NCBI RefSeq assembly: GCF_008329945.1
Contig: NZ_CP035807.1
Coordinates: forward strand, 3,038,001 to 3,102,000
Length of the DNA: 64,000 nucleotides
Reading direction: 5' to 3'
Source of the DNA: Thiospirochaeta perfilievii
GTDB lineage: Bacteria; Spirochaetota; Spirochaetia; DSM-2461
A program made the translations under genes and the position numbers. The notes under the pieces were generated by a model. That model was not told the DNA's origin. It ran no database searches and saw only the letters and a list, made by a program, of their open reading frames with translations. Positions 1-9,100 of the stretch are shown here, in pieces (the first letter of the stretch is position 1; the number at the start of each line of letters is the position of its first letter).

Positions 1-1379
1 GAGTCATTTAGAAATGCAGCTAAATTTCATAATGTTAAACTAAATAATTTTGATGTTTCAAGTTCTTCATTTAATAAAAGTGAGAGTATTCTAGATACAG
101 TAAAGATGCTTTATGGCTACTCAGATAAGTCTATGTTTATTATGCGAACAGCAAGTGAAGGTGTATGTAGGTTTTTAGAAGAAAAAATCAGCGATTATAG
201 TAACTTAACTAATCTCCCAAGAGCCGGATTTATAAATGCAGGAGATGGTAAACATGAACATCCCACTCAAGAGTTCTTAGATGAGTTTTCTTTTATGGAA
301 CACAAAAAATGGGATAGAGAAGAGATACATATAGCACTTGTTGGTGATCTATTTCATGGAAGAACTGCCCATTCTAAAGCAAATGGTCTTAAAATATTTA
401 AAAGAGTTAAAGTAGATTTAATTGCTCCTAAAGAGTTAGCTATGCCCCAAGAGTATATTGACGTTATGGTAGAAAATGGATTTGAAATCAGGTATTTTAA
501 TTCAATTGAAGCGTATTTAAATAATGATGAAGTATCAAATATTTGGTATTTTACTAGATTACAATTAGAGCGAATGGGTGATAAAGTTTTAGATAGAGCA
601 GATGAGTTAAGGAATTCTGTAATCTTTAATAAAGAGTTTATAGATAAATTACCACCTAATACTAAATTTTTTCACCCACTACCTAGGCACAGTATATATC
701 CTGTTATTCCATCATTTTTAGATGATACTGAACTAAACGGATGGGATTTACAATCTATTAATGGATATTACACTAGAATTATAGAGATAGGTCTATTAGG
801 AGGGGCATTTGGAAGTGATTTTAAAACACAAAATAGTATAAAGGCGAAATCTAATTCTAATACCTATATTAATGAAATAGAAGTAACAGGTAAGTCTAAA
901 ATCCAAGATTCATGGAAAGTTGGAATTAAACCTGTAGATAATGGGATTGTTATAGACCATATCGGACGGGGTCTACCTTTAAATGAAATTTGGGACTTAG
1001 TTGATAGAGTTCGTAGAGTTATGAAATTCAATCTAAGAAGTTCCCATGGTGTGTTTCATACTAAAGATACATCGGTTTATAAAGGGATTATCTCAATACC
1101 AGATGTTACAGATCTAGATGAAAAACAGGTCAAAATGTTATCAGCCATTTCTCCAGGTTGTTCTGTAAATATTATTAAAAACTCCTACGTTTTTAGAAAA
1201 TATCGTTTATCTATGCCCCTGCAATTTTTAACTTTAAAGAGATTTCATGTAAAAATCCAAATTGTATATCAAGTAAAGATAATCACGAAAATATTGTTAC
1301 CTACTTTAATAAATCATCCAATGATAAATTTATCTGTAAGTATTGTAGTAAAAGCTATAGTTATGATGAAATCTGGTAA
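1..1379 (+). CDS. pyrB: Aspartate carbamoyltransferase, PyrB-PyrI fusion (5' partial, frameshifted)
   Basis: Catalyses carbamoyl phosphate + aspartate to carbamoyl aspartate in pyrimidine synthesis. The frame is open from base 1, where it reads ESFRNAA, the end of the STRTRxSF phosphate-binding region, so the N-terminus lies upstream of the window. Later catalytic-chain motifs follow (HPTQE, FHPLPR). From about residue 290 a regulatory-chain domain begins (DHIGRG). Near 1213-1219 the frame breaks. The continuous frame ends at 1383 with unrelated sequence, while the -1 frame gives the expected PyrI zinc domain (CKNPNC then CKYC) ending in TAA at 1377-1379. One C missing from the run at 1216-1219 explains this. 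PyrB-PyrI fusions are known in other bacteria such as Thermotoga. I infer one functional fused gene carrying a sequence error or a recent mutation. Confidence 0.9.
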
Positions 1380-1634
1380 TTAAACTAGGTTGGATAAAAA
1401 CTTTATACTTTTCACCTTTAATATAGGCCCATTAAATGTTTTTATCCTTCCATAGGTTTCAATTATATCACCTGGTTTTAACTCTATCTCTTTCCTTGTT
1501 GAATAATGTATACAAACATCTCCAAAAATATATTTATTTCTATCTACCTGCATCCAGAAATATACTGTATATACACCATAACAATTAATAACTGAAAATG
1601 ACTTTGAACTTACAATCCCTTTTACCTTCTCCAT
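1380..1634 (-). CDS. Small conserved OB-fold-like protein
   Basis: Codes for 84 residues, MEKVKGIVSSKSFS at the start, with alternating hydrophobic strands and a central GD-I--YGR-K pattern that recalls OB-fold nucleic-acid-binding modules. This fold call is by eye only. It lies convergent to pyrBI and its stop directly abuts the restored pyrBI stop at 1379, which supports the restored reading of that gene. There is no neighbour on the same strand to suggest a pathway. Function unknown. Confidence 0.6.
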   Translation of the reverse strand: MEKVKGIVSSKSFSVINCYGVYTVYFWMQVDRNKYIFGDVCIHYSTRKEIELKPGDIIETYGRIKTFNGPILKVKSIKFLSNLV

Positions 1635-1672
1635 ATATGTTTTTTAGTCCTTTTTTTTATTTTGCTTCATAA

Positions 1673-1702
1673 TTGTGTATTTTTATCATTTAATAATATA
1701 AT
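1673..1702 (+). promoter_or_regulatory. Candidate sigma-70 promoter for yggS (near-leaderless)
   Basis: TTGTGT at 1673-1678 and TATAAT at 1697-1702 are separated by 18 bp. Transcription would start about 6-8 bases after the -10 box, at roughly 1709, only a few bases before the ATG at 1712. No Shine-Dalgarno sequence is visible before that ATG. Confidence 0.45.
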
Positions 1703-1711
1703 ATATGTAAT

Positions 1712-2398
1712 ATGTCGATAAAAGAAAATCTAGAATATATACATAACTCAATAGAAGAGATAGCTCTAAAAAACAATAGGGATATATCTAGTATAAAGTT
1801 ATTAGCTGTATCTAAAACTAAACCCATAGAGCTATTACAGGAAGCATATAATGAAGGTCAAAGACTCTTTGGTGAAAATAGAGTTAGTGAGGCGGAGATA
1901 AAAGTGCCTCTTCTACCTAAAGATGCTGAGTTTCATCTCATTGGGCATCTACAGAGTAATAAAGTAAAAAAAGCCTGTAAATATTTTAAATGTATTCAAT
2001 CTGTTGACTCATTAAAAATTGCAAAAAAAATAGATAAGACATGTTATGAGTTTAATAAGGTGATGGATGTCTATTTGGATATTAATATTGCAAATGATAA
2101 AAATAAAACAGGATTTATTGTTAATGATAGTTTCTTTACAATATTTGAGGAATTGAAGGAATTAAAGAATATAAATATATTGGGCTTAATGTGCATTGGA
2201 GCTCATGTTGAGGATAGGGATGAAATATCTAACAGCTTTAAGGATCTAAGAATGCTGTTAAATACTTTAAAATCCAAATATCCAGATTTTAATGGGGATA
2301 AATTATCTATGGGAATGAGTAGTGATTACTTTGAAGCTATAAAAGAGGGTTCGACTATGGTTCGTATTGGGAGTAGTATTTTTGGTTCGAGGTTATAG
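1712..2398 (+). CDS. yggS: YggS/PLPBP family pyridoxal-phosphate homeostasis protein
   Basis: A 228-residue single-domain protein of the YggS/ProSC family, which binds pyridoxal 5'-phosphate on a TIM-barrel and buffers its level without a known catalytic activity. Diagnostic segments are LLAVSKTKP near residue 30 with the PLP lysine, FGENRVSEA, FHLIGHLQSNK, GLMCIGAH, and the C-terminal LSMGMSSDYFEAI followed by STMVRIGSSIFG. Length is normal for the family. Its stop overlaps the GTG start of the next gene by one base, so the two are probably translationally coupled. The ATG has no visible ribosome binding site. Confidence 0.93.
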   Translation: MSIKENLEYIHNSIEEIALKNNRDISSIKLLAVSKTKPIELLQEAYNEGQRLFGENRVSEAEIKVPLLPKDAEFHLIGHLQSNKVKKACKYFKCIQSVDSLKIAKKIDKTCYEFNKVMDVYLDINIANDKNKTGFIVNDSFFTIFEELKELKNINILGLMCIGAHVEDRDEISNSFKDLRMLLNTLKSKYPDFNGDKLSMGMSSDYFEAIKEGSTMVRIGSSIFGSRL

Positions 2399-2730
2399 TG
2401 AAAAAACTTATAGCTTTACTTTTAATATTTTCATGTTTAAATCTATATAGTGAAGAAGCAGTTGCTGAACCATATAAAGCAGATGAGTTTAGTCCTGTTT
2501 TACATGATATTAGAAGAGCTTCAATAATATTCTGTGGAGCATTTCCCCTTGGATATATGTACTCATCTATTATAATGGATCCAGTATTTAATAGTTCAGG
2601 TGTTTACAATGATCTTGATGAGATAGAAAAGAATAATAAAGAGATAGAAACTAAACTAATTAGTAGTTTAATATTTTCAGGGTTAATAATGTTTATAGAT
2701 TTCATTATAGAAAAGGTTTTTAGAAGGTAA
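2398..2730 (+). CDS. Small exported or membrane protein, unknown
   Basis: A 110-residue protein starting at GTG, which shares a base with the yggS stop. Residues 1-18 form a signal peptide (MKKLIALLLIFSCLNLYS). There are hydrophobic stretches around residues 43-60 and 88-105, so after export it is probably membrane-anchored. It sits between yggS and the pseudouridine synthase in a tight run of genes (5 bp to the next start). I recognise no domain. The cysteine in the signal region is not followed by a convincing lipobox. Confidence 0.65.
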   Translation: MKKLIALLLIFSCLNLYSEEAVAEPYKADEFSPVLHDIRRASIIFCGAFPLGYMYSSIIMDPVFNSSGVYNDLDEIEKNNKEIETKLISSLIFSGLIMFIDFIIEKVFRR

Positions 2731-2735
2731 GATTT

Positions 2736-3689
2736 TTGATAGAAAGAGAGAGTTTAGAGATTACTGTTAGCTGCAGTAGTACAATACGGATTGATAGATA
2801 TATTTCGGAAGAAGGGATATTAACAAGAAATCAAATAAAAGAGAGGGATTTAAGAATCTTTCTTAATGATAAAGAGATTAAGCATTCAGCTAAAGCTAAA
2901 AATGGTGCTAAATATCAAATATCCTGGAATAAAGAGGTTGAAATAAACATTGAACCTGAAAAAATGGACTTAAATGTTATATATGAAGATAAAAATTGTG
3001 TAGTAATATCTAAGGAACAAGGTATTGTTGTTCACCCATCTATAGGAAATTATACTGGAACATTAGTACAAGGGTTAATGTATTATATTACAAACTTATC
3101 AGATAATTTTGATGGTGATGTTTTACGTCCTGGTATAGTTCATCGTTTAGATAAAGATACCTCAGGTGTAATAATTACAGCAAAAAATAGTGATTCACTA
3201 GCTTTTCTATCTAAGCAGTTTAAAGATAGAACAAATATAAAGGAGTATTTAGCTATAATAAAAGGTACTCCCGTAAAGAAACGAGATACAATAAAGAGTT
3301 ACTTAAAACGAGATTCTAGGGACAGAAAAAAGTTTATGTCCTCCGATGAAGAACAAAATGGAAAATATGCTGAAACTGATTATGTTATTTTAGCATCTAA
3401 TGGTGACTACTCTCTGGTAAAACTAATATTAAAAACAGGAAGAACACACCAAATTAGAGTACATTTAAAATCTATAGGTCATCCTATACTAGGGGACCCA
3501 ATATATTCTAGAACTGATTCAAAATATAGGGAAGAAACATTAATGCTTCACTCATACCACCTAGGTATAAATTTAATGGATACAGAAGATATGTCCCATT
3601 TTTACTCTCCAGTTCCCAAAAGAATGTTGGAGTTTTTATCTAAAGAAGAGATTGAGATTCCAACTATTTTAATGGAGCATATAGATTAA
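2736..3689 (+). CDS. RluA-family 23S rRNA pseudouridine synthase (RluD-like)
   Basis: A 317-residue enzyme that isomerises uridine to pseudouridine in rRNA. An S4-like RNA-binding domain occupies about residues 15-65 (RIDRYISEE, then IFLNDKEI). The catalytic domain carries HRLDKDTSGV, whose Asp is the nucleophile, plus the RTHQIRVH and HPILGDPIY motifs typical of RluA/RluD. The start is TTG at 2736. The gene runs head-on into the downstream metallo-hydrolase gene, with the two 3' ends overlapping by 26 bp (3664-3689). Position specificity cannot be told from sequence alone. Confidence 0.9.
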   Translation: MIERESLEITVSCSSTIRIDRYISEEGILTRNQIKERDLRIFLNDKEIKHSAKAKNGAKYQISWNKEVEINIEPEKMDLNVIYEDKNCVVISKEQGIVVHPSIGNYTGTLVQGLMYYITNLSDNFDGDVLRPGIVHRLDKDTSGVIITAKNSDSLAFLSKQFKDRTNIKEYLAIIKGTPVKKRDTIKSYLKRDSRDRKKFMSSDEEQNGKYAETDYVILASNGDYSLVKLILKTGRTHQIRVHLKSIGHPILGDPIYSRTDSKYREETLMLHSYHLGINLMDTEDMSHFYSPVPKRMLEFLSKEEIEIPTILMEHID

Positions 3690-4233
3690 ACATCTTTTTT
3701 TCAGATATTAATATTGATGGAGGACCATGCCCTGGGAAAACTAGGGAATGGTCATCTAGGGTTAGAAGTTTAGTTTCAATAGAATCAATTAGAATCTCCT
3801 CTTCAAATTTAGAATCTGTTTTTCCTAATAGCCCTGCTGTAATAACATCCCCTACAAAAAGATAATTTCCAATTTGATATATTAGAGAGTCTGAAGAGTG
3901 TCCAGGTACATGTAATACTTTAACCTCTAAGTCGGATAGTATTAATACTTCCCCATCCACAAGACTATTGGACTCAAAATCTCCAATATGGGAGTAGTAA
4001 GAATAAATTTCTGCATTGTAAATCTTTTTAATTGTTTTTAATGCGGCAAAATGATGTTTGTGTGCATGGGTAATTAAAATATGTTTTACATAAAAATTAT
4101 TATTCTCAATTAACTCTAACATATGAATATCCATAATAGCTGGATCAATTAGAATAGCATCTCCACCATTATCTGGACCAACAATATAAGTGTTCGCTTT
4201 TCCAAACATAGAAAAGTGTTTAAGTAGTTTCAT
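3664..4233 (-). CDS. Metallo-beta-lactamase-fold hydrolase with altered metal motif
   Basis: A 189-residue glyoxalase II-like hydrolase. The signature reads THAHKHH where the family has HxHxDH, so the Asp of the second metal site is replaced by His. The remaining ligands are in place: VPGHSSDS, FVGDVI and FPGHGP. I chose the ATG at 4231-4233 because it has a good Shine-Dalgarno (AGAGGAAA) about 6 bases upstream; an in-frame TTG at 4251 has none. The start lies inside the 3' end of the pentapeptide-repeat gene (14-bp overlap), implying coupling. The substrate is unknown and hydroxyacyl-thioester hydrolysis is only a guess. Confidence 0.85.
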   Translation of the reverse strand: MKLLKHFSMFGKANTYIVGPDNGGDAILIDPAIMDIHMLELIENNNFYVKHILITHAHKHHFAALKTIKKIYNAEIYSYYSHIGDFESNSLVDGEVLILSDLEVKVLHVPGHSSDSLIYQIGNYLFVGDVITAGLLGKTDSKFEEEILIDSIETKLLTLDDHSLVFPGHGPPSILISEKKMFNLYAPLK

Positions 4234-4726
4234 AGTAGTTTCCTCTATCAAAAAATGCCTCTTCTATATTTGATAGTTTAAATGAGGTTTTATTGTTAAT
4301 GTAGTCTGAGAAGTCTACTCTTTTTAAGTTACAGTCAGTAAACATTGAATTATCTATAAATGACCCAATAAATCTAGATAGATATAGATCTGAGTTGTTA
4401 AAAGTACTGTTTTTTATTGATGAAATATTAAAGTTGTTATTTAATATATCACTATTTGAGAAGTTAACATTTATAATTTCTGATTCAGAGAAAACAGAAT
4501 CAACAATAATGCTATTCTTAAAGGATGTATTGGTAAAAGTACTATTGTTAAAGAAACATAAGCTTATCTTACTATTAATAAGTTTGGTATTATTGAAAAT
4601 TCCATTACTAAAAAAACAGAAACTAAAAGTTTTATTAGACATATCAATATTTGAGAAGTCAATATTTGAGAAGTTTTCATTAAAAAATGTACTTTTAGAA
4701 CAGATATAATCTTTCCATTTACCCAT
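4220..4726 (-). CDS. Pentapeptide-repeat protein
   Basis: A 168-residue protein made almost wholly of pentapeptide repeats of A(D/N)LxX type, here biased to N-S/T-x-F (NIDFSN, NTSFKN, NVNFSN, NSTFNN, RVDFSD). Such repeats fold into a right-handed quadrilateral beta-helix, which in Qnr/MfpA mimics DNA. It has no signal peptide and no other domain. It is first in a two-gene unit with the metallo-hydrolase. The high Asn and Phe content creates several long shadow frames that are not genes. Function unknown. Confidence 0.85.
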   Translation of the reverse strand: MGKWKDYICSKSTFFNENFSNIDFSNIDMSNKTFSFCFFSNGIFNNTKLINSKISLCFFNNSTFTNTSFKNSIIVDSVFSESEIINVNFSNSDILNNNFNISSIKNSTFNNSDLYLSRFIGSFIDNSMFTDCNLKRVDFSDYINNKTSFKLSNIEEAFFDRGNYYETT

Positions 4727-4861
4727 AATCTAACAATAATTTGTTTAGACTTAATTATCAAGGATTGTTATATAAATCTTTTTCCTGGATTTACTATTTA
4801 TAATTGGTGAATTATACTGTTGAAATGTTTTTTCAAGATTTATATATTAAAGGTTTTTTTC

Positions 4862-5644
4862 ATGGATAAGCCAATAGTTGTTTTTGATTCAGGAGTTGGA
4901 GGTTTACCCTATCTAGTCCATCTAAGGAATAGGTTTAGTTGGGAAGATTTTGTATATATTGCTGATAATAAAAACTTTCCCTATGGAGAAAAGACGGAAG
5001 AGTCTTTAGTTCAAATTATATCAATACTTGTAACAAATATTATTAAAAGGTTTAACCCTAAGGCTATTGTTGTAGCTTGTAATACAGCAAGTGTAACATC
5101 TTTAAAGTATATAAGAGAACTTACATCAATCCCTATCATAGGCGTAGTTCCAGCAGTAAAACCTGCCTCTGATATAACAAGAAATAATAAAATTGGGGTT
5201 TTGGCAACAAAAAGAACAGTGAGGGGACAGTATTTACAAGACCTAATAAATAAGTTCTCACCAGATAAAGAAGTTGTATTAGTTGGTGCTGGAGATATTG
5301 TAAATTTTGTTGAAACAAAAATGTATAATCTAGAACAAGATGAAATAAAAGAGTATATAAGAGATCAGGTTGAGCCATTTAAAAAGAGCGGGGTAGACTC
5401 TATAGTTCTTGGTTGTACCCATTTTATACACGTTTCAGATGAGATTGAAGAAGCTTTAGGAAGTGGTGTTAAGATTATTGATTCAAGGGATGGTGTTACA
5501 AGACAGGTAGGTCGTGTTACAGATATAGGTAAAGTTCGTGAAAGAGTGGGTACTAGTTCTTTCTTTTTAACAAATAGTAGGGATGTAGATTCTTATATTG
5601 TATTTTGTAAAAAACATAATGTGGAATTTAAAGGAGAATTTTAG
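4862..5644 (+). CDS. murI: Glutamate racemase
   Basis: Interconverts L- and D-glutamate for peptidoglycan synthesis in the cytoplasm. About 260 residues from the preferred ATG at 4862. Motifs: FDSGVGGLPYL near the start, FPYGEK, VVACNTASV with the first catalytic Cys, and LGCTHF with the second. An upstream in-frame TTG at 4820 would add a non-conserved hydrophobic leader, whereas the ATG is preceded by an AAAGG. It is followed within 3 bp by rsgA, so they are probably co-transcribed. Confidence 0.95.
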   Translation: MDKPIVVFDSGVGGLPYLVHLRNRFSWEDFVYIADNKNFPYGEKTEESLVQIISILVTNIIKRFNPKAIVVACNTASVTSLKYIRELTSIPIIGVVPAVKPASDITRNNKIGVLATKRTVRGQYLQDLINKFSPDKEVVLVGAGDIVNFVETKMYNLEQDEIKEYIRDQVEPFKKSGVDSIVLGCTHFIHVSDEIEEALGSGVKIIDSRDGVTRQVGRVTDIGKVRERVGTSSFFLTNSRDVDSYIVFCKKHNVEFKGEF

Positions 5645-5646
5645 AG

Positions 5647-6567
5647 TTGATAAAAGGTGTAATTCTTTGGGGTATGAACAATATATTTAATGTATTGGTA
5701 GATGGAAAGAGGATTGAGTGTAGAATTAAAGGTAAGGTTTTAAAGGATAGAACAAAAGCTTATAATCCTTTAGCAAGTGGTGATATTGTTACCATTGAAC
5801 TTGATCCTATAAATGAAAACTTTGGTTTAATATTATCAAGGGAGGATAGGAAGAACCACTTTTCAAGATGGAATAAAAAAAGAAATGCACCACAAATTAT
5901 CGCTGCTAATGTTGATCAAGTTATATGTGTCTGTTCCCCTGAATCTCCCCCTTTTAGACCTCGTTTTATAGATAGAGCTATAATTTCTGCTGAAAATGGT
6001 GGAATAAAACCAATAGTAGTTCTCAATAAGATTGATCAAAATATTTCAAAAGAGGTAGAAAACCGTCTAGAAGGATATCGAGAATTAGGATATGAAATTT
6101 TAAGAGTTTCTGCTAAAAATGGAGAAAATATTGAAAAACTACGTAGTATTCTAAAATCTAAAACAACAGCATTTGTTGGACAATCTGGAGTTGGTAAGTC
6201 AACTTTGTTAAATAGCTTAAATCCGGAACTAATGTTGAGAGTTGGAGAAGTATCAGAAAAATTTAATAGAGGTAAACACACCACTTGTTATGCTGTAATG
6301 GTCCCTCTAGAGGATTATACAATAATAGATACCCCAGGGATTAGAGAGTTAAATTTATTTGGTGTAGATCCATCAGTATTATCCCATTTCTTTCCTGAAT
6401 TTGATATGTATTGGGGTGATTGTAAATTTAAAGGTTGTACACATACCCATGAACCTGGTTGCGCAATTAAGAAAGCTATTGAAGATGGCAATATTAACGA
6501 GGATAGATTTAAAGGATATAACTCTATAATCAGTGAACTAGAGGACTCTTTGGTAAAATTTTATTAA
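5647..6567 (+). CDS. rsgA: Ribosome small-subunit-dependent GTPase RsgA
   Basis: A circularly permuted GTPase that assists late 30S maturation. The 306-residue protein has an N-terminal OB domain (residues 1-75), then the permuted G motifs in the order G4 (VLNKID near 121), G1 (GQSGVGKST near 178), G3 (DTPG near 227), and a C-terminal zinc region with Cys-Cys-His-Cys (GDCKFKGCTHTHEPGC). The start is TTG at 5647, three bases after murI. An internal ATG at 5674 would cut the first OB strand, so the TTG is preferred. Confidence 0.95.
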   Translation: MIKGVILWGMNNIFNVLVDGKRIECRIKGKVLKDRTKAYNPLASGDIVTIELDPINENFGLILSREDRKNHFSRWNKKRNAPQIIAANVDQVICVCSPESPPFRPRFIDRAIISAENGGIKPIVVLNKIDQNISKEVENRLEGYRELGYEILRVSAKNGENIEKLRSILKSKTTAFVGQSGVGKSTLLNSLNPELMLRVGEVSEKFNRGKHTTCYAVMVPLEDYTIIDTPGIRELNLFGVDPSVLSHFFPEFDMYWGDCKFKGCTHTHEPGCAIKKAIEDGNINEDRFKGYNSIISELEDSLVKFY

Positions 6568-6607
6568 GTTCTATTGAAAGAGATTGTTCAAGAGGGTACA
6601 ATAGACT

Positions 6608-7231
6608 ATGCTTTTTCTGTCAAGTTTTAAATGCAAAATATTTATTATTATTACAATAACACTAATTCTTAGTTCATGTTTAACTATTGAGACGGATTTA
6701 AAGTTAAATAGTGATGGAAGTGGTATATTTAAAATTTTATATTCCTTGGATAAAACACTAAATGATATATCTAATTTTGGAAATGAAGATGATATTATCC
6801 CGTTAAATCTTAGTCGAGGTTATATCGAGGACATTATAGGGGAGAGTACTGATTTAGTTTTATCAAAATACACTTCTTCTGAAGATGATTTATTTTATAA
6901 AGTTAATGTGACTTTTGAATTTAAAACTATTGATGATTTAAATAAGCTGTTACCAAATGAGAATAGTTTTTCTCTTACTCAAGATGGAGATGAAAGTATC
7001 CTATCCCAAGGGATAAGTAGTGGAGACAGCGGTGATATAAATGAAGAGAGTTTAAATATTTTAAGAGACATTTATGGAGATCACTATTTTAGATTTTTAG
7101 TAAATGTTCCCAGGGATATTATTTCTGTTTCAAATGGTACAAAAACAGAAGATAGAGTTGCTGTATATCAGGAGAGTTTTGTGGATATTATAGCATCAAG
7201 TGAAAATAAGGCCTGGAGTATTAGGTGGTAG
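6608..7231 (+). CDS. Lipoprotein, unknown
   Basis: A 207-residue protein with a lipoprotein signal peptide: a hydrophobic stretch at residues 10-23 ends in the lipobox LSSC, so the mature protein would carry a diacylglyceryl cysteine. The mature part begins LTIETDLKLNSDGSG, a pattern common in small bacterial lipoproteins with an N-terminal beta-rich domain. The stop lies one base before the ATG of the next gene, which suggests a two-gene unit. Membrane face and role are unknown. Confidence 0.7.
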   Translation: MLFLSSFKCKIFIIITITLILSSCLTIETDLKLNSDGSGIFKILYSLDKTLNDISNFGNEDDIIPLNLSRGYIEDIIGESTDLVLSKYTSSEDDLFYKVNVTFEFKTIDDLNKLLPNENSFSLTQDGDESILSQGISSGDSGDINEESLNILRDIYGDHYFRFLVNVPRDIISVSNGTKTEDRVAVYQESFVDIIASSENKAWSIRW

Positions 7232-7232
7232 T

Positions 7233-7631
7233 ATGGAAAGCGCACAATCAATAGAGTGGGATAGGCGTTTAAAAAAGATGTTTGATGAAGTAGATGATTT
7301 TCTTGAAGATAAGTATGGTCATCTATATAGACTTCATCCTAATAGGCTTAAAAGAGGTGAAACATCTAATAAAGAGATGGATGGATTGTTTAATATAGGA
7401 GCATCATTCTCTCCTGGATATGGTACAGAGTTTGGTCGCGGTTATGTTATTGATCTTCATTTATCAACATTAGCAAAAGTGGAACCTAGGGTTAAAAATG
7501 AGATTGAGTTAGATGCGATAAGTATGGTGAAAAGTTTACTTTCTAAATACTTTCCTAAAAGGGAACTTGATATAAAAAAAGATGGCACAGTATATAAATT
7601 GTGTGGAGATTTGTCCTTAGGGACATTATAA
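7233..7631 (+). CDS. Conserved hypothetical protein
   Basis: About 132 residues from ATG 7233, chosen over an earlier in-frame start at 7200 because a Shine-Dalgarno AGGTGG sits at 7223-7228 and the ATG directly follows the lipoprotein stop. The sequence is soluble and charged (SIEWDRRLKKMFDEVDDFLEDKYG) with a glycine-rich middle (GYGTEFGRGYVIDLHLST). No signal peptide and no domain recognised. It precedes pyk by about 35 bp and could be in the same transcript. Confidence 0.65.
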   Translation: MESAQSIEWDRRLKKMFDEVDDFLEDKYGHLYRLHPNRLKRGETSNKEMDGLFNIGASFSPGYGTEFGRGYVIDLHLSTLAKVEPRVKNEIELDAISMVKSLLSKYFPKRELDIKKDGTVYKLCGDLSLGTL

Positions 7632-7665
7632 AAAGAAAATTTTTAAGCTGTGGAGGCTTGTTCGA

Positions 7666-9075
7666 ATGGATAAAAGAAAACAAACGAAAATTGTTGCAAC
7701 AATTTCAGATTTAAATTGTGGTGTGGATTTCCTTACTACTCTTTATAATAACGGAATGAATGTTGTTAGGTTAAACACTGCTCATCAGTCGCATGAGGGT
7801 TCTTTATTAGTAATTGAAAATGTTAGAAAAGTTTCTAGCTCAATTCCTTTATTAGTGGATACAAAAGGTCCTGAAGTTAGAACTTTTAATGTACCAAAAG
7901 AGGGTTTAACAGTAGAAGAAGGTGAAATTATTGCTATTGGTGACAACCTTGGTGATCAAAAAGGTTTTTTTACAAACTATGATGGATTTGTAAAAGATAT
8001 CAGTGTAGGTGCAGATATCCTTATTGATGATGGTGAGACAGCTATGGTTGTTGTTGATAAAAAGGATGATAAATTATTCGTAAAAATATCTAATAGTGGT
8101 GTTATTAAGAATAAAAAAAGTATCAATACTCCAGGAGTTCACTTAGATCTACCATCAATTTCTGAAAAAGATGCTGAATACATTAAATTTGCTGCTAAAC
8201 ACAATGTAGAGTTTATTGCTCACTCATTTGTTAGAAACGGTCAAGATGTTAAAGATGTTCAAGCTTTATTAGATGCTGCTGGTTCAGATGCTAAAATTAT
8301 TGCTAAGATTGAAAACCGTGAGGGTGTTGATAATTTAGAAGAAATTTTAGATGAGTGTTATGGTGTAATGATTGCAAGGGGAGACCTTGGTATTGAGATT
8401 CCTGCTCAGGAAGTACCTGCAATTCAAAAACACATGATTGATACATGTATCAGAAGAGCACAACCAGTAATTACAGCTACTCAGATGTTACACACTATGA
8501 TTGATAATCCTAGACCAACAAGAGCCGAAGTAAGTGATGTTGCTAATGCTATTTTTGATGGTACAGATGCAATCATGTTAAGTGGTGAAACTGCTTATGG
8601 AAAATATCCATTAGAAGCTGTTCAGACAATGAATAAAATTGCATTAGAAGTTGAAGCTCATACTCCAGAGTTTAGAGACAATCCTGTTGTATCTTCTGAA
8701 AAACAAGTTAGAAGCTTTTTAGCTAAAAAAGCAGTTGAAGCAGCTATTGAACTACCAATTAAATCAATTGTTGTAGATGCTAAAACTGGTTCTTCTGCAA
8801 GAATGGTTTCATCTTATAGAGGGAAATTACCAATTTATGTAAAATGTATGCATGAAAACGTTATGAAAACTTTAGCTTTATCATATGGTGTATACGCTTC
8901 TACTATTGAAGAGTTTAAACATAGAGATCAGCTAGTTTCTAAAACAATTAGTACATTAATTGATGAAAAACTAATTGAAAAAGATGATCAAATTGTTATC
9001 TTAGCAGGTACACCTGGTGATAATGATAAAGCTCCTGAATTTATTCAGATTGCAACAGCTAGTGATTGTTTATAA
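7666..9075 (+). CDS. pyk: Pyruvate kinase
   Basis: Last step of glycolysis, phosphoenolpyruvate + ADP to pyruvate + ATP. The 469-residue length is typical. Active-site segments: NTAHQSHEG near the N-terminus, DTKGPEVR, KIENREGV, the IARGDLGIEIP metal-binding block near residue 236, and ATQMLHTMIDNPRPTRAE followed by DGTDAIMLSGETAYG. A strong GGAGG lies at 7651-7655. The coding sequence is richer in preferred T/A-ending codons than its neighbours, as expected for a highly expressed gene. Confidence 0.97.
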   Translation: MDKRKQTKIVATISDLNCGVDFLTTLYNNGMNVVRLNTAHQSHEGSLLVIENVRKVSSSIPLLVDTKGPEVRTFNVPKEGLTVEEGEIIAIGDNLGDQKGFFTNYDGFVKDISVGADILIDDGETAMVVVDKKDDKLFVKISNSGVIKNKKSINTPGVHLDLPSISEKDAEYIKFAAKHNVEFIAHSFVRNGQDVKDVQALLDAAGSDAKIIAKIENREGVDNLEEILDECYGVMIARGDLGIEIPAQEVPAIQKHMIDTCIRRAQPVITATQMLHTMIDNPRPTRAEVSDVANAIFDGTDAIMLSGETAYGKYPLEAVQTMNKIALEVEAHTPEFRDNPVVSSEKQVRSFLAKKAVEAAIELPIKSIVVDAKTGSSARMVSSYRGKLPIYVKCMHENVMKTLALSYGVYASTIEEFKHRDQLVSKTISTLIDEKLIEKDDQIVILAGTPGDNDKAPEFIQIATASDCL

Positions 9076-9100
9076 TTATTAAAAAAAATTGCATTAGTAA

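Noticed and set aside
4395-4709. Plus-strand open frame opposite the pentapeptide-repeat gene
   Set aside because: Leu/Lys low-complexity shadow of the repeats; no ribosome binding site.
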